Shown: positions 46,978 through 56,449 of the stretch, in pieces
Numbering within the stretch: the first letter of the stretch is position 1
How the letters are laid out: the number at the start of each line of letters is the position of its first letter
DNA from: Algoriphagus aestuarii
Lineage (GTDB): Bacteria > Bacteroidota > Bacteroidia > Cytophagales > Cyclobacteriaceae
NCBI GenBank assembly: GCA_017051695.1
Contig: JAFIDK010000003.1
Location: forward strand, 453,873-517,872
Length of the DNA stretch: 64,000 nucleotides
Reading direction: 5' to 3'
Translations under genes and position numbers: made by a program
The notes under the pieces: generated by a model
Told to the model about the DNA's origin: nothing
Database searches by the model: none
The model's input: the letters and a program-made list of their open reading frames with translations, nothing else

Positions 46978-49215
46978 TCAAGGTTGGGAAACCTTTACTT
47001 TTACGGATTTACTGGCTGGAGTATAGCTTTTTCTGGCTTTGAGATGGATGGGGACCAGCTCATTACATTCAGGAAAATATGTGGCTATACAACCACTAGG
47101 AATGTCGTAGGGTACAATGGTCAATCCCTCGACTTTTCGGATTTTATCTTCATAATGGCTGGATAGCGTCAGGGGTAGGTTTACATCTAATTTTAAATTT
47201 TCTATATCGGATTTATTCATTAAAACTACCGTCCGGATTCCATATATCCCTCGGTAGCGATCGTCCATTCCATAGATGGTTGTATTGAATTGATCATGAC
47301 TTCTGATCGTCATCATCAACAGTTCATTGGCTTCCATTTGGTAATCTGGCAGAGAATTTACTGTAAAACGGGCCTTTCCGATGTCATTGGTGAATTTCCC
47401 TTCTCTTGGTCCATTGGGTAATTCCAGAATGGAATTTTCTTTTATTCTTTCATTAAACGACTCAAAACCCTTGACAGACTTTCCGATTAGATCACGGATA
47501 TTATCGTAATTGTCTATCAAAGAATCCCATTCTATAATCTGATTTCCCAAGGTTCGGGAAGCAATCTGGGAAATGATATGTGGTTCGCTCAATAAATATT
47601 CTGACCGGGCAACTTGATTTCCCTGAGTGGAATGGACCATCCCCATAGAATTCTCCACTGTTAGTTTTTGGATGCCGGATTTTTCCTGAATTATGTCTGT
47701 TCGGCCGAGGCAAGGTAAAATAAACCCTATTTCGCCGGGATGTAAATGAGATCTATTCAGCTTCGTGGAAACGTGAATTGTCATGGCACAATTTTCCAAA
47801 GCAATGGTGGTAAAACTGGTATCTGGAGCGGCAGATAGTAAATTTCCACCCATGGACATAAAGACTTTTTCGGGCTGTTGATGCATTATTTCAATCGCTC
47901 CCACCACATCCACTCCATGTTTTCTGGGAGGCTCAAAATTGAATGTAGAAGCCAAAGTGTCTAAAAATTCCTTGCTTGGTCTCTCCCAAATACCCATGGT
48001 TCTATCCCCTTGAACATTGCTATGGCCTCTCACTGGGCAGGTGCCAGCACCGGGTTTTCCAATGCTGCCTTTTAGCAATAGTAAATTGACGATTTCCTGA
48101 ATATTATCCACCGCATTCACATGCTGAGTGAGCCCCATTGCCCAGCAAGCAATGATTTTTTTTCTGTCCGTAACGAGATTGACAAACTCCTCTATTTCCT
48201 GTGTCTTTAATCCCGTTCTAGAAATCAAGGATTCTAATTCCAAGGTGTTTAATGCCTTTTGATAGGTCTCGAACCCATCTGTATTTGAAAGGATGAAATC
48301 CGAATCTATCACCGAAGGGTCCTTTTCTGATCGTTCCAAAAGTTTTTTTGCAACAGCCTGAACTAGAGCCACGTCTTCATTGATCCTGATCTGTAAATAC
48401 AAATCAGCCAGAGGAGCACCGATTCCTAAAATACCTAAAACAGACTGAGGGTCTTGAAAGCTCATCAATCCAGCTTCCTTAAGTGGATTGACGACGACGA
48501 TTTTGGCTCCGTTTTCCTTTGCTTTTTTTAAAGCAGTGAGCATTCGGGGATGGTTTGTTCCCGGATTTTGACCAAAAATCAAGATGAGTTCGGATTGATA
48601 GAAATCTTCCAATTTTACTGATCCTTTGCCAATTCCCAGGGTGTGATTCAGAGCAACTCCACTGGATTCATGGCACATATTGGAGCAGTCGGGTAGGTTG
48701 TTGGTTCCGAAAATCCTGACAAAAAGCTGATAAAGAAATGCAGCTTCGTTACTTGTTCTGCCGGATGTATAAAAGATGGCGTCATCCGGTGTGGGCAGAC
48801 TTTTTAGCTTATTTCCAATTGTTTCAAAAACAGTATTCCAGTCCACTGGTGAATAATGACTTTCTCCTTTTCGGATCCACATAGGTTGGGTTAACCTGCC
48901 TTGTTGTCCCAGCCAAAAATCACTTTTTCCACGCATTTCCAAAATGGAATTTTTGGTAAAAAAATCCGCATCTGCATTGGCGTCGATTGCCTCTTCAGCG
49001 ATGGCTTTTACTCCGTTTTCGCAGTATTCTCCCAGTTTAGATCGATGAGCAGGATCCGGCCAGGCACATCCCGGACAGTCCATGCCGCCTTTCTGATTTA
49101 GTGCACCAAGAATTTTAAATGTTTTGGAAACCTTCATGGCATGAAATGCTTTTTCCATCGCATGGTAAACAGCTTTGGGGCCGGCGGCAGAAATAGCAGG
49201 TTTTCCGATTTTCAT
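46978..49215 (-). CDS. FdhF/YdeP-family molybdopterin oxidoreductase
   Basis: 745 residues. DMSO-reductase superfamily, large-subunit type as in formate dehydrogenase H-like proteins and E. coli YdeP. N-terminal GGMDCPGCAWPDP has the two-cysteine feature of the YdeP branch. Domain marks: FYTSGRTSNEAAFLYQLF, SNMCHESSGVALN, FGQNPGTNHPRM and a C-terminal MMTIRSHDQFNTTIYG for the molybdopterin-binding domain. YdeP is linked to acid resistance in E. coli, but biochemical substrate is uncertain. The leader AAACCCAACTAATCCC precedes the ATG. Monocistronic. Confidence 0.92.
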   Translation of the reverse strand: MKIGKPAISAAGPKAVYHAMEKAFHAMKVSKTFKILGALNQKGGMDCPGCAWPDPAHRSKLGEYCENGVKAIAEEAIDANADADFFTKNSILEMRGKSDFWLGQQGRLTQPMWIRKGESHYSPVDWNTVFETIGNKLKSLPTPDDAIFYTSGRTSNEAAFLYQLFVRIFGTNNLPDCSNMCHESSGVALNHTLGIGKGSVKLEDFYQSELILIFGQNPGTNHPRMLTALKKAKENGAKIVVVNPLKEAGLMSFQDPQSVLGILGIGAPLADLYLQIRINEDVALVQAVAKKLLERSEKDPSVIDSDFILSNTDGFETYQKALNTLELESLISRTGLKTQEIEEFVNLVTDRKKIIACWAMGLTQHVNAVDNIQEIVNLLLLKGSIGKPGAGTCPVRGHSNVQGDRTMGIWERPSKEFLDTLASTFNFEPPRKHGVDVVGAIEIMHQQPEKVFMSMGGNLLSAAPDTSFTTIALENCAMTIHVSTKLNRSHLHPGEIGFILPCLGRTDIIQEKSGIQKLTVENSMGMVHSTQGNQVARSEYLLSEPHIISQIASRTLGNQIIEWDSLIDNYDNIRDLIGKSVKGFESFNERIKENSILELPNGPREGKFTNDIGKARFTVNSLPDYQMEANELLMMTIRSHDQFNTTIYGMDDRYRGIYGIRTVVLMNKSDIENLKLDVNLPLTLSSHYEDKIRKVEGLTIVPYDIPSGCIATYFPECNELVPIHLKARKSYTPASKSVKVKVSQP

Positions 49216-49461
49216 GGTGGCGATTGGGAGGGATTAGTTGGGTTTATGGAAAGTCAAAAACGTAAAGATTTACCACAATTTGGGGAAATCTTTCGGTAAA
49301 GGGTGCTTTTTCTTTGGTGTTTTTTAAAAGTGATGACCGGGATTTTCAATTTAAAAATGGTTTATGGGAGCTTAGAGCTAGGTTTTTTAAGGTTTCTAGA
49401 TAAGTCCTGTGTCTAGGCAAGGCATTTGTATTTTAACTAGTGAACAATTAGTCAGAAAATT

Positions 49462-49998
49462 ATGGAAACTATCAATAAAGAATCAAAAAGTTCAAATGTG
49501 GAAAATCTCCATGGAAAAGCTGCCGTCAGAAAAATCCGCGATATGGTAGACTCCTCCAGTTTATGTTTTTTTCAAACGGAAGTTTCATTTGATGAAAACC
49601 AATCTGCAAGACCCATGAGTGTCCAAAAATCCGATGATGACGGAACGCTTTGGTTTTTGAGTGCTATAGACAGTGCCAAAAACGCTGAAATAAATGCCAA
49701 TTCGAGAGCCAGACTCTTTTTTCAGAAGCCAAGTTCAATGGAGTTTTTGGAGCTTCAAGGCAAAGCGGAAATCTCTCAGAATAAAGAACTGATTGATGAA
49801 TTATGGGATTCCCTAGCCAAAAATTGGTTTCCTAAAGGGAAAGACGATCCGAGGATTTCTGTCATAAAATTTATCCCACAAGCAGGTCATTATTGGGATA
49901 CGAAACACGGAGCAGGGTTGGCTGGTGCCAAAATGCTATTTGGAATTATTACCGGAAAGAAAGTGGATGTAGGAGTAGAGGGTGAGCTGAAGGTATAA
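49462..49998 (+). CDS. Pyridoxamine 5'-phosphate oxidase-family (general stress) protein
   Basis: 178 residues. FMN-binding split-barrel fold: RKIRDMVDSSSLCFFQTEV, GTLWFLSAIDSAKNAEINAN and GKAEISQNKELIDELWDSL are typical of the general-stress/YdbB-like branch; RPMSV and KIKFIP-type strands complete the barrel. Likely binds FMN or F420-like cofactor. It has 247 bases of upstream sequence with no other gene. Followed by a terminator. Confidence 0.88.
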   Translation: METINKESKSSNVENLHGKAAVRKIRDMVDSSSLCFFQTEVSFDENQSARPMSVQKSDDDGTLWFLSAIDSAKNAEINANSRARLFFQKPSSMEFLELQGKAEISQNKELIDELWDSLAKNWFPKGKDDPRISVIKFIPQAGHYWDTKHGAGLAGAKMLFGIITGKKVDVGVEGELKV

Positions 49999-50066
49999 AG
50001 AGACTTCTGGGACTTCCATATCCCAGGGGTGCGAATGACGCATAAGTTTAATAGGTTTTTGAACAA

Positions 50067-50099
50067 ATAAAGGATCCGGTAATCGCCGGATCTTTTTTT
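50067..50099. terminator. Terminator between PPOX-like and HopJ-like genes
   Basis: GATCCGG (50073-50079), loop TAATCG, CCGGATC (50086-50092), then a run of seven T. It is flanked by A-rich bases on the left and lies between convergent genes. Confidence 0.85.
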
Positions 50100-50433
50100 A
50101 TTTTTTACTTAATGCCAGACCTTCGAAAGTGATTCCATTCCAACCGTGTTTGATGAAGTTCCGAATATTTTGATGATCCTCCCCAGTTGGATTTTCCAAC
50201 ACATCTTTGCGATAGTAATCACCAAAAAGCTGCAGAGTTTCTTCTTGGCTGAGTGATTCCTGTTGCGCAAAACTGAAAATTTTACAGGAACCATTGTTCT
50301 GGTTGGCTTCGTTGAGGAGAGACCCGTTGTTAAATTGGGTGGGAGTGAAGTCAAAATTTGAATCGATATAGGCGATTACCTCTGGGAAGGAAATGCTTTC
50401 TGGGTTTTGTTTGATTTTTTCTAGTAGGGTCAT
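50098..50433 (-). CDS. HopJ-type (PF08888) small protein
   Basis: 111 residues from ATG 50433; the frame stays open to 50616, but that extension runs into the metallophosphoesterase gene and lacks similarity. FTPTQFNNGSLLNEANQNNGSCKIF and LFGDYYRKDVLENPTGEDHQNIRNFIKHGW (abridged) are the conserved features of the HopJ family. The 'type III effector' name comes from Pseudomonas; in Bacteroidota it is a cytosolic protein of unknown role. Function not assigned. Confidence 0.87.
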   Translation of the reverse strand: MTLLEKIKQNPESISFPEVIAYIDSNFDFTPTQFNNGSLLNEANQNNGSCKIFSFAQQESLSQEETLQLFGDYYRKDVLENPTGEDHQNIRNFIKHGWNGITFEGLALSKK

Positions 50434-50501
50434 GAATTGTTTTTTGGCAAATATAAATTGATCGTAAAGCAGAAACTTGCTTTCACCTAAAATGTCGCCA
50501 T

Positions 50502-51320
50502 TTAAAGAGTGTGTCCATTGAGGATAGTGCCTTCTTTGACGGTTTTTAAATAGGTGAGTGTTTTGCCGTTTTCGAGAATTTCCACTACACGATAGGTGTG
50601 AAATGGATTTCCCCAACTACCTCCAAAATGTCCGTCCCAGAGGTAAGGTTTGCCCCTGTTGATCATGATACCATCTACGTCATGGTCATGTCCGTGAAAA
50701 ACTGCTTTGATATTCTCGAATTGACTGATTGTTTCCAAAAGTTCGTCACAAACGACCCCATTTCTTGTCCAATCATTTTGGGAAATATGAATAAAGACAA
50801 AAACATGGGAAAGCCCACGGAATTGTTCCAGATTAGATTCCAAATAAGCCACGTCACCGCCAAGGTATTCACCGGCCTCATTGGAGCAGTTTAGCAAAAT
50901 GACCCCTGAGCCATCTTTGGCCTGAAAGGCATGGTTTTCTGGGTAGCCCCAGATTTTTGACCATTCCCCATCTGCGAGCCTTTCGTGGTTACCTCTGGTT
51001 ACAAAATAGGGTGACTTTAGGGTATCGTAAAATAGCTTCACTTGAGGCATAAACGCCGGATCATCATGGATCAAATCCCCATTGAAAACCACAAAATCCA
51101 CTTGATCTTCTGCGTTGATGGACTTCATCAATTGAGTGTGGGTACCAGTGAAATCAGTATTTGGCTGTCCAAAATGGCCATCTGAAGCCACAATGAATCT
51201 TAATTTTTTGGGTTCCTCTTTGATCGTTTGACTTAAACTATCCAAAGGAATTGCTGCCACGGCGGTGGAAAATAAGGTGATCTTTTGAAGAAAGGGTCTA
51301 CGTTTCATGCGTTTTTCCAT
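50502..51320 (-). CDS. Tat-exported calcineurin-like metallophosphoesterase
   Basis: 272 residues. A twin-arginine signal MKRRPFLQKITLFST is at 5-19 (start could be codon 1 or 5). Metallophosphoesterase motifs: VASDGHFGQ (D-x-H, about 44-52), FNGDLIHDD (GDxxxD, about 77-85), TRGNHERL (GNHE, about 109-116) and FHGHDHDVDG (GHxH, about 207-216). A two-metal phosphodiesterase or phosphatase, periplasmic. Monocistronic; overlaps only the dead upstream extension of the HopJ gene. Confidence 0.92.
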   Translation of the reverse strand: MEKRMKRRPFLQKITLFSTAVAAIPLDSLSQTIKEEPKKLRFIVASDGHFGQPNTDFTGTHTQLMKSINAEDQVDFVVFNGDLIHDDPAFMPQVKLFYDTLKSPYFVTRGNHERLADGEWSKIWGYPENHAFQAKDGSGVILLNCSNEAGEYLGGDVAYLESNLEQFRGLSHVFVFIHISQNDWTRNGVVCDELLETISQFENIKAVFHGHDHDVDGIMINRGKPYLWDGHFGGSWGNPFHTYRVVEILENGKTLTYLKTVKEGTILNGHTL

Positions 51321-51511
51321 TAATACCTCAATTTCTTAAAATGAATTTTAATTCAAGATGTATATCCGCTTTTCTACCAATAAGGAGGCAAAAGCCATGT
51401 AAGATAAGGTAAACTTAAGAATTGAGGCCTCTTCGGTCTTCCAACCTGAGAAGCAAAGAACCTAAGATGACAGGCATCATTCCAGATATACAGATTAATC
51501 AAACCGGTAGA

Positions 51512-52468
51512 TCAATAATTGATGATGACATTTCCTGTTTTTTGACCAGAAAGCACATATTTGTATGCTTCATCGATTTGATCCAGATTGTATTCCCTGT
51601 CTATCAGGGGTTTGAATTTTCCCGTTTCCAAAAGTTGGATGATGTAGGGAATGGTCTTTTTCATGCTGAAAGGAACAGGGAAAATCACTTTTTTGTCTCC
51701 ATATACTTTGCTCTTAAGAGCGTAAAAAATATTTTCGGCATTTGGCCCGAGTTCACTGGAAATGTAAATGCCTTTTTCCTTCATTATAGGTTTGCAGGCA
51801 CCAAAAGTACTTTTTCCTACGGTGTCAAAGACAAAATCATATCGCTCATTTTCCTTCGTAAAATCTTCTTTTGAATAATCAATAATCTTGTCCGCTCCAA
51901 GGGATTCGATCAAAGTGATGTTTTTGGTATGGCAAGTAGCTGTAATCTTCACCTCATCCTGTCTTAAAAACTGTAAAAGTGCAGAGCCTATGGCACCTGA
52001 AGCTCCATTGATTAAGACAGATTGCCCAGATTTGATTTCGTTATAATGGTTAAATGAATATGCATAATGAGCTCCTTCCAAACTTGCCGCAGCAGATTTA
52101 AAATCGATAGATTCCGGAATGTGATGGACAAATTCTTCTTTGACACAGACATATTCAGCTTGGCTTTCCAAACCCATATCAAAGAAACCAAAAACACGTT
52201 GCCCAGGACTGAAGGACTTAACAGATGGTCCGGTTTCCACTACCTCGCCGGAAAAATCAGTTCCCAAGATGATCCGTTTGGGTTTTGACAGTCCCAACAT
52301 CAATTTCATGATAAATGGCTTTCCTGTCAGGTTTGCGCAATCTGTCCGGTTAACTGTCGTGGCACGGACTTTTACCAGTATTTCTGTTGGTTTGGGAACA
52401 GGTTTTTCTGAATTTTCAATGGAAATGGCATTTTGATTCCCATATTGACGACGGATGGCTGTATTCAT
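51512..52468 (-). CDS. Quinone-oxidoreductase-like MDR protein
   Basis: 318 residues. Zinc-free medium-chain dehydrogenase/reductase: ILVKVRATTVNRTDC start, GTDFSGEVVE, LINGASGAIGSALLQF (NADPH Rossmann motif, about 147-162), FDTVGKSTF. Reduces quinones or enones with NADPH. No catalytic-zinc cysteine cluster seen. Monocistronic on the - strand. Confidence 0.9.
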   Translation of the reverse strand: MNTAIRRQYGNQNAISIENSEKPVPKPTEILVKVRATTVNRTDCANLTGKPFIMKLMLGLSKPKRIILGTDFSGEVVETGPSVKSFSPGQRVFGFFDMGLESQAEYVCVKEEFVHHIPESIDFKSAAASLEGAHYAYSFNHYNEIKSGQSVLINGASGAIGSALLQFLRQDEVKITATCHTKNITLIESLGADKIIDYSKEDFTKENERYDFVFDTVGKSTFGACKPIMKEKGIYISSELGPNAENIFYALKSKVYGDKKVIFPVPFSMKKTIPYIIQLLETGKFKPLIDREYNLDQIDEAYKYVLSGQKTGNVIINY

Positions 52469-52776
52469 AGAGAAGTGAGAGATTTAAAAGGACAGACCGC
52501 CCAAAAAGAAAAAGAAAGAATGAAAGGTTGGGGCATAATCAAAAATTGAGATTCTGTATTTTTGAATAGTTTCAAACCATTGAAGTTATCGGGAACAATT
52601 AAAAAGAAAATATGATTGTCCGCAATGAGGCCAGTTACCTTATTTTCTTTGCTTGATTGCCTGGAAGACCGATGACGGATGACCGAAGCAGCCTCACAAC
52701 TAGAGTTTACCATTTATTAAGCCGCTTTAATCTATTAACTGGTAAAATAGCGGATATACATAAAAGAAAAAATAAC

Positions 52777-53334
52777 ATGATGAAAAAGCTATTCCTTTTT
52801 CTGGTTCTAAGTCTGGGAATCGGATATTTGACACAGGCACAATCCTTTCGTGGTCCTGATAAAAGCCCCATGGATGTAGCCTATCTACCTGATAATTTTG
52901 CACATGATCGCAAAGCAGGAGAGGAAGCTATCGCAAAAGTTTATTATAGTCGACCTGCAAAATCTGATCGCGTAGTTTTCGGAGGAGTCGTGCCCTTTGG
53001 AAAAGTTTGGAGATTTGGTGCCAATGAGGCTGCTGAATTTAAAGCATTCAAGGATTTAAAAGTTGGCGATAAAAGTTTACCTGCCGGAATCTATTCTGTT
53101 TTTGCAATCCCAGGTGAAAGCGAATGGACTATCATTTTCAACTCGGATTTGGATTATTGGGGTGCATTTAAATATGATGAAAGTAAAGATGTATTTCGGG
53201 TTACAGTTCCTGCAAAATCTTTCCCGGAAACCATTGAAACGTTTTCGATCCGCTTTGAAGATCTCGGAAACAACACTGCTGTGATGCGTTTGGGTTGGGA
53301 TCAAACCATGGTTGAAATCCCGGTTTCATACTGA
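52777..53334 (+). CDS. Secreted DUF2911 protein
   Basis: 185 residues from the ATG at 52777 (a second ATG follows at once); a 40-residue extension upstream is non-coding-like. Sec signal 1-20 (GIGYLTQAQ). DUF2911 signature: KVYYSRPAKSDRVVFGGVVPFGKVWRFGANEA (abridged) and SLPAGIYSVFAIPGESEWTIIFN. A Bacteroidota-typical beta protein; function unknown. Confidence 0.9.
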   Translation: MMKKLFLFLVLSLGIGYLTQAQSFRGPDKSPMDVAYLPDNFAHDRKAGEEAIAKVYYSRPAKSDRVVFGGVVPFGKVWRFGANEAAEFKAFKDLKVGDKSLPAGIYSVFAIPGESEWTIIFNSDLDYWGAFKYDESKDVFRVTVPAKSFPETIETFSIRFEDLGNNTAVMRLGWDQTMVEIPVSY

Positions 53335-53580
53335 TCATAAAAACTTTTTCATAAACTGTATGAAAATAGGGTAGTCAGAAGGGATCGTACCATGACCGCC
53401 TTCATGCATGTAATAGCCCAATTTATTTCCCATCAATGAAGTGTCTCCGGCCGGAGGCATTTCATTGTTTTTGGGACCCTTTTCTCCAAAGAGTTCATAC
53501 ACCTTATTTGCAATCAAGTTAAGAAAATCACTCTTCTGACTTGAAAACCGTTTGGGTAATAATTGAGGAATTGGGCACTT
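53335..53580 (-). pseudogene. C-terminal remnant of an alpha/beta-hydrolase esterase
   Basis: About 80 codons remain open and end at a normal stop beside the DUF2911 stop. The last 60 codons read as a coherent protein end: VYELFGEKGPKNNEMPPAGDT, then LMGNKLGYYMHEGGHGTIPSDYPIF and a closing FMKKFL. HEGGHGTIPSD looks like the catalytic-His region of carbohydrate-esterase alpha/beta hydrolases (acetylxylan/glucuronoyl esterase-like). No body, nucleophile or start lies upstream: the frame quickly becomes unlike protein and hits TAG at 53590-53592, after which the dicarboxylate symporter region begins. Most likely a gene truncated by a deletion. The family name is from memory of the motif and is moderate. 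Confidence 0.6.
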
Positions 53581-53649
53581 AATAAAATGCTATTATTCTA
53601 TCTTAGCAACCTCAATAGACCATCAGAAAAGCAAAGTTCCCCATATATA

Positions 53650-54825
53650 ATGAAGCAGTTATTCTCCAATTTACTTTTTAAAGTATTTATAGCCATCGTT
53701 TTAGGGATTGTTTTTGGTCTGTTTCTGCCTGAATCTATCAATAGGGTTTTTGCCACCTTCAATGCCTTTTTTGGTCAGTTCCTGAATTTTGCCATTCCGC
53801 TTATTATCCTTGGCTTAATTATGCCTGCGATTTCTGATCTTGGAAAAGGAGCTGGAAAATTATTGTTGCTCACAGCGGCAATTGCCTATGGTTCAACTTT
53901 GTTTTCAGGGTTTATGAGCTATTTCACCTCTTCTACGATTTTCCCTTCATTATTGGCTTCCCATGTCAATGATGCCTCAGAGATCACAGACGGAGGAAAG
54001 GATCTGGACCCTTATTTCAGCATTACTATTCCGGCAGTAATCGATGTGATGTCCTCTTTGGTTCTGGCATTTGTCATCGGTTTAGGATTGGCTTACCAGG
54101 AAAATTCTGCTTTGAAAAAGGTGGTCAAAGATTTTGAGACAATCATTATGCAAGTGATTGAGAATGTGATCATTCCACTTTTGCCCATTTTTATTATGGG
54201 GATTTTCGCGAATATGGCATTCAGTGGTCAGGTATACTCCATTCTATCTGTCTTCTTGAATATCATCGGAGTTATTTTTGCCATGCACATCTTCTTGCTG
54301 ATTTTACAATATGTAATCACTGGTGCGATCGTCAAAAAGAATCCATTGAAACTTTTGGCTACCATGATGCCAGCTTACTTTACCGCATTGGGAACGCAGT
54401 CTTCCGCAGCCACTATTCCGGTAACATTGGAGCAGGCAGAAAAAAACGGAGTTTCACCAAAAATTGCAGGATTTGTCATTCCACTTTGCGCGACCATTCA
54501 CCTTTCTGGAAGTATCATGAAAATCACCGCTTGTGCCATGGCGTTGATGATCTTGGAAGGTGTTCCTTTTGATTTTGGGATGTTTGCAGGATTTATTTTT
54601 ATGCTGGGAATAGCCATGGTAGCAGCTCCTGGGGTGCCAGGAGGAGCGATTATGGCAGCAATCGGAGTACTTCAGTCCATGTTGGGATTTTCGGAAGAAA
54701 TGGTCGGTTTGATGATTGCACTTTATATCGCGATGGACAGCTTTGGTACAGCTTGCAATGTGACCGGAGATGGGGCGATTGCTCTTGTGGTGGATCAAAT
54801 TACCAAGCAAGGAAGTGACAATTAA
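53650..54825 (+). CDS. Dicarboxylate/amino acid:cation symporter (DAACS family)
   Basis: 391 residues from the ATG at 53650 (an earlier reading from 53563 adds an implausible soluble lead). Eight-helix topology with two re-entrant loops. Family landmarks: LGTQSSAATIPVTL (HP1 serine motif, about 255-268), MKITACAMALM (NMDGT-like position in TM7, here altered), GVPGGAIMA (HP2) and DRFGTACNVTGD-type TM8 with SFGTACNVTGDGA. The TM7 and TM8 variations suggest a divergent subgroup. Na+ or H+ coupled uptake of glutamate, aspartate or C4 acids. Confidence 0.9.
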   Translation: MKQLFSNLLFKVFIAIVLGIVFGLFLPESINRVFATFNAFFGQFLNFAIPLIILGLIMPAISDLGKGAGKLLLLTAAIAYGSTLFSGFMSYFTSSTIFPSLLASHVNDASEITDGGKDLDPYFSITIPAVIDVMSSLVLAFVIGLGLAYQENSALKKVVKDFETIIMQVIENVIIPLLPIFIMGIFANMAFSGQVYSILSVFLNIIGVIFAMHIFLLILQYVITGAIVKKNPLKLLATMMPAYFTALGTQSSAATIPVTLEQAEKNGVSPKIAGFVIPLCATIHLSGSIMKITACAMALMILEGVPFDFGMFAGFIFMLGIAMVAAPGVPGGAIMAAIGVLQSMLGFSEEMVGLMIALYIAMDSFGTACNVTGDGAIALVVDQITKQGSDN

Positions 54826-54845
54826 TCGCCATCAAAAGCTGACTT

Positions 54846-56261
54846 TTAATCCGCTAGCTTGTTTAACATTCCGTTGAAAATAAACCCATGAAATGGGAAT
54901 ACGGCGTACCAGTAAAGTCGACCTGAGATGCCCATAGGCCGAAATGTAGCGGTTTGTCGGAGTTCGTTGTTTTTCAATTCAAATTCCAACCAAGCTTCTC
55001 CCGGAAGTTTCATTTCTGCAAATAATAAAAGTCTGCCCTCTTCTTTATTGGCATAGAGCACTCGCCAGAAATCCAACGCATCACCAGGCATTAACCTCGA
55101 AGGATGTGTTCTACCTCTTCTTAGTCCAACGCCACCAAAAATCTTATCCAAAAAGCCACGGGATTTCCAAAGCCAGTTGCCATAATACCAACCGTTTTCC
55201 CCGCCGATCTGCCAGATTTTTTCCTTGGTAAATTCAGGATTCTTCACCTGTTTCGTTCTCACATCTTTGAAACAGCCGTATTGGGGCACCGAATGGTTTA
55301 AATCAATTTTTTGATCAATGACCCCACTGCTCCAGGAATCCTTCCAACTGGAAAGAATTTCGTTTCCTTTGATTTTAAAGAGTGTTTTCTTTAAGGCAGT
55401 TTTATAATCGATGGGAGTAATTTCCAAAAGCTCATTGATCGGGCTTGGTTTGCAGATGACCTCGACTTTCATACTGCTGACCAGTGCTGTGGCGAGTTTG
55501 TAAGAAGTGGAGGTGACAAAGTAGAGCCAGTAGGAAGATAGTTTAGGAGTCATCACCGGCACAATGAAGATTTTTCGCTCCAAGCCTCTGGCCTCGGCAA
55601 ATCCCAATAACATTTCTTTATAGCTTAGGATATCCGGCCCACCAATATCAAAACTCTGATCAAAGACTTCTTCTTTACCTAGGCCTTTTTGCAGAAAAGA
55701 AATAACATCGGCAATCCCAATTGGCTGGCACTTCGTATTCAGCCATTTAGGGGTGATCATGATTGGGAGTTTTTCTACTAAATCACGGATGATTTCAAAG
55801 GAAGCACTCCCGGAGCCGATGATTATTCCTGCCCTGAATGTGGTGAAATGATATGTTCCTTTTCGGAGCTCCTGTTCGACCGCTTTTCTGGAAGAAAGAT
55901 GTCTGGAAAGTGATGATTCATTGACGATTCCGCTGAGGTAAATGACATGTTTGGCGGCTGTTTCATCGATGATTTCACGAAAGTTTGTCGCACATCTCAT
56001 CTCCAATTCCTCGTAATCTGAAGAGGCTGCCATGGAATGCAACAAATAGTAGGCTGCATCTAGATTTTTAGGGATTCGATGCAAAGTCTCCCTTTCCAGA
56101 AAATCCACTTCAATGATCTTAATCTGAGAATGGAGGTCGGTTTCGGGATTAAACCGACTGGAATCCCTCACGCAACAGATCACTTCGTGTCCATTTTCCA
56201 ATAGGACAGGAAGAAGCCTTTTGCCAATGTAACCCGAAGCCCCTGCTAAAAGTATTCTCAT
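54846..56261 (-). CDS. NAD(P)-binding SDR-like protein with DUF2867 C-terminal domain
   Basis: 471 residues. Extended SDR N-terminus MRILLAGASGYIGKRLLP (Rossmann motif) to about residue 290, then a DUF2867 domain with WYYGNWLWKSRGFLDKIFGGVGLRRGR (abridged) and RQTATFRPMGISGRLYWYAVFPFH. This fusion is common in Bacteroidota; function is unknown but cofactor binding is clear. Its ATG abuts the Lacal_2735 gene stop (56262), so they are co-transcribed with the SDR gene at 57142. Confidence 0.9.
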   Translation of the reverse strand: MRILLAGASGYIGKRLLPVLLENGHEVICCVRDSSRFNPETDLHSQIKIIEVDFLERETLHRIPKNLDAAYYLLHSMAASSDYEELEMRCATNFREIIDETAAKHVIYLSGIVNESSLSRHLSSRKAVEQELRKGTYHFTTFRAGIIIGSGSASFEIIRDLVEKLPIMITPKWLNTKCQPIGIADVISFLQKGLGKEEVFDQSFDIGGPDILSYKEMLLGFAEARGLERKIFIVPVMTPKLSSYWLYFVTSTSYKLATALVSSMKVEVICKPSPINELLEITPIDYKTALKKTLFKIKGNEILSSWKDSWSSGVIDQKIDLNHSVPQYGCFKDVRTKQVKNPEFTKEKIWQIGGENGWYYGNWLWKSRGFLDKIFGGVGLRRGRTHPSRLMPGDALDFWRVLYANKEEGRLLLFAEMKLPGEAWLEFELKNNELRQTATFRPMGISGRLYWYAVFPFHGFIFNGMLNKLAD

Positions 56262-56438
56262 CTATGTCTTAGACTGTTCCAGTTTTTTGATTTGATTTAA
56301 AACTTCTTCGGCTTCGGCCTGTTTTTGATCACTTGCGGTTCTGTTTACCGTGGAGAGTTTATAGGCTTCCTCTTGGAGTTTTTTATATTTTTCCTGAAGA
56401 AGCTCTATTTCTGATTTCTTTTTAAATAATCCGAACAT
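56262..56438 (-). CDS. Lacal_2735-family small protein
   Basis: 58 residues, short enough to be missed. Starts MFGLFKKKSEIELLQEKY, continues with KLSTVNRTASDQK and a final helix EAEEVLNQIKKLEQSKT, which matches the Bacteroidota Lacal_2735 family (first Phe-Gly-Leu-Phe-Lys motif and an all-helical coiled-coil-like body). Role unknown. It sits between two redox genes of the same direction; stop codon and next start are directly adjacent. Confidence 0.87.
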   Translation of the reverse strand: MFGLFKKKSEIELLQEKYKKLQEEAYKLSTVNRTASDQKQAEAEEVLNQIKKLEQSKT

Positions 56439-56449
56439 AGTTTTTGTGT

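Noticed and set aside
51422-51874. 150-codon frame on the + strand
   Set aside because: It overlaps the well-supported MDR gene on the other strand and has no protein-like features.
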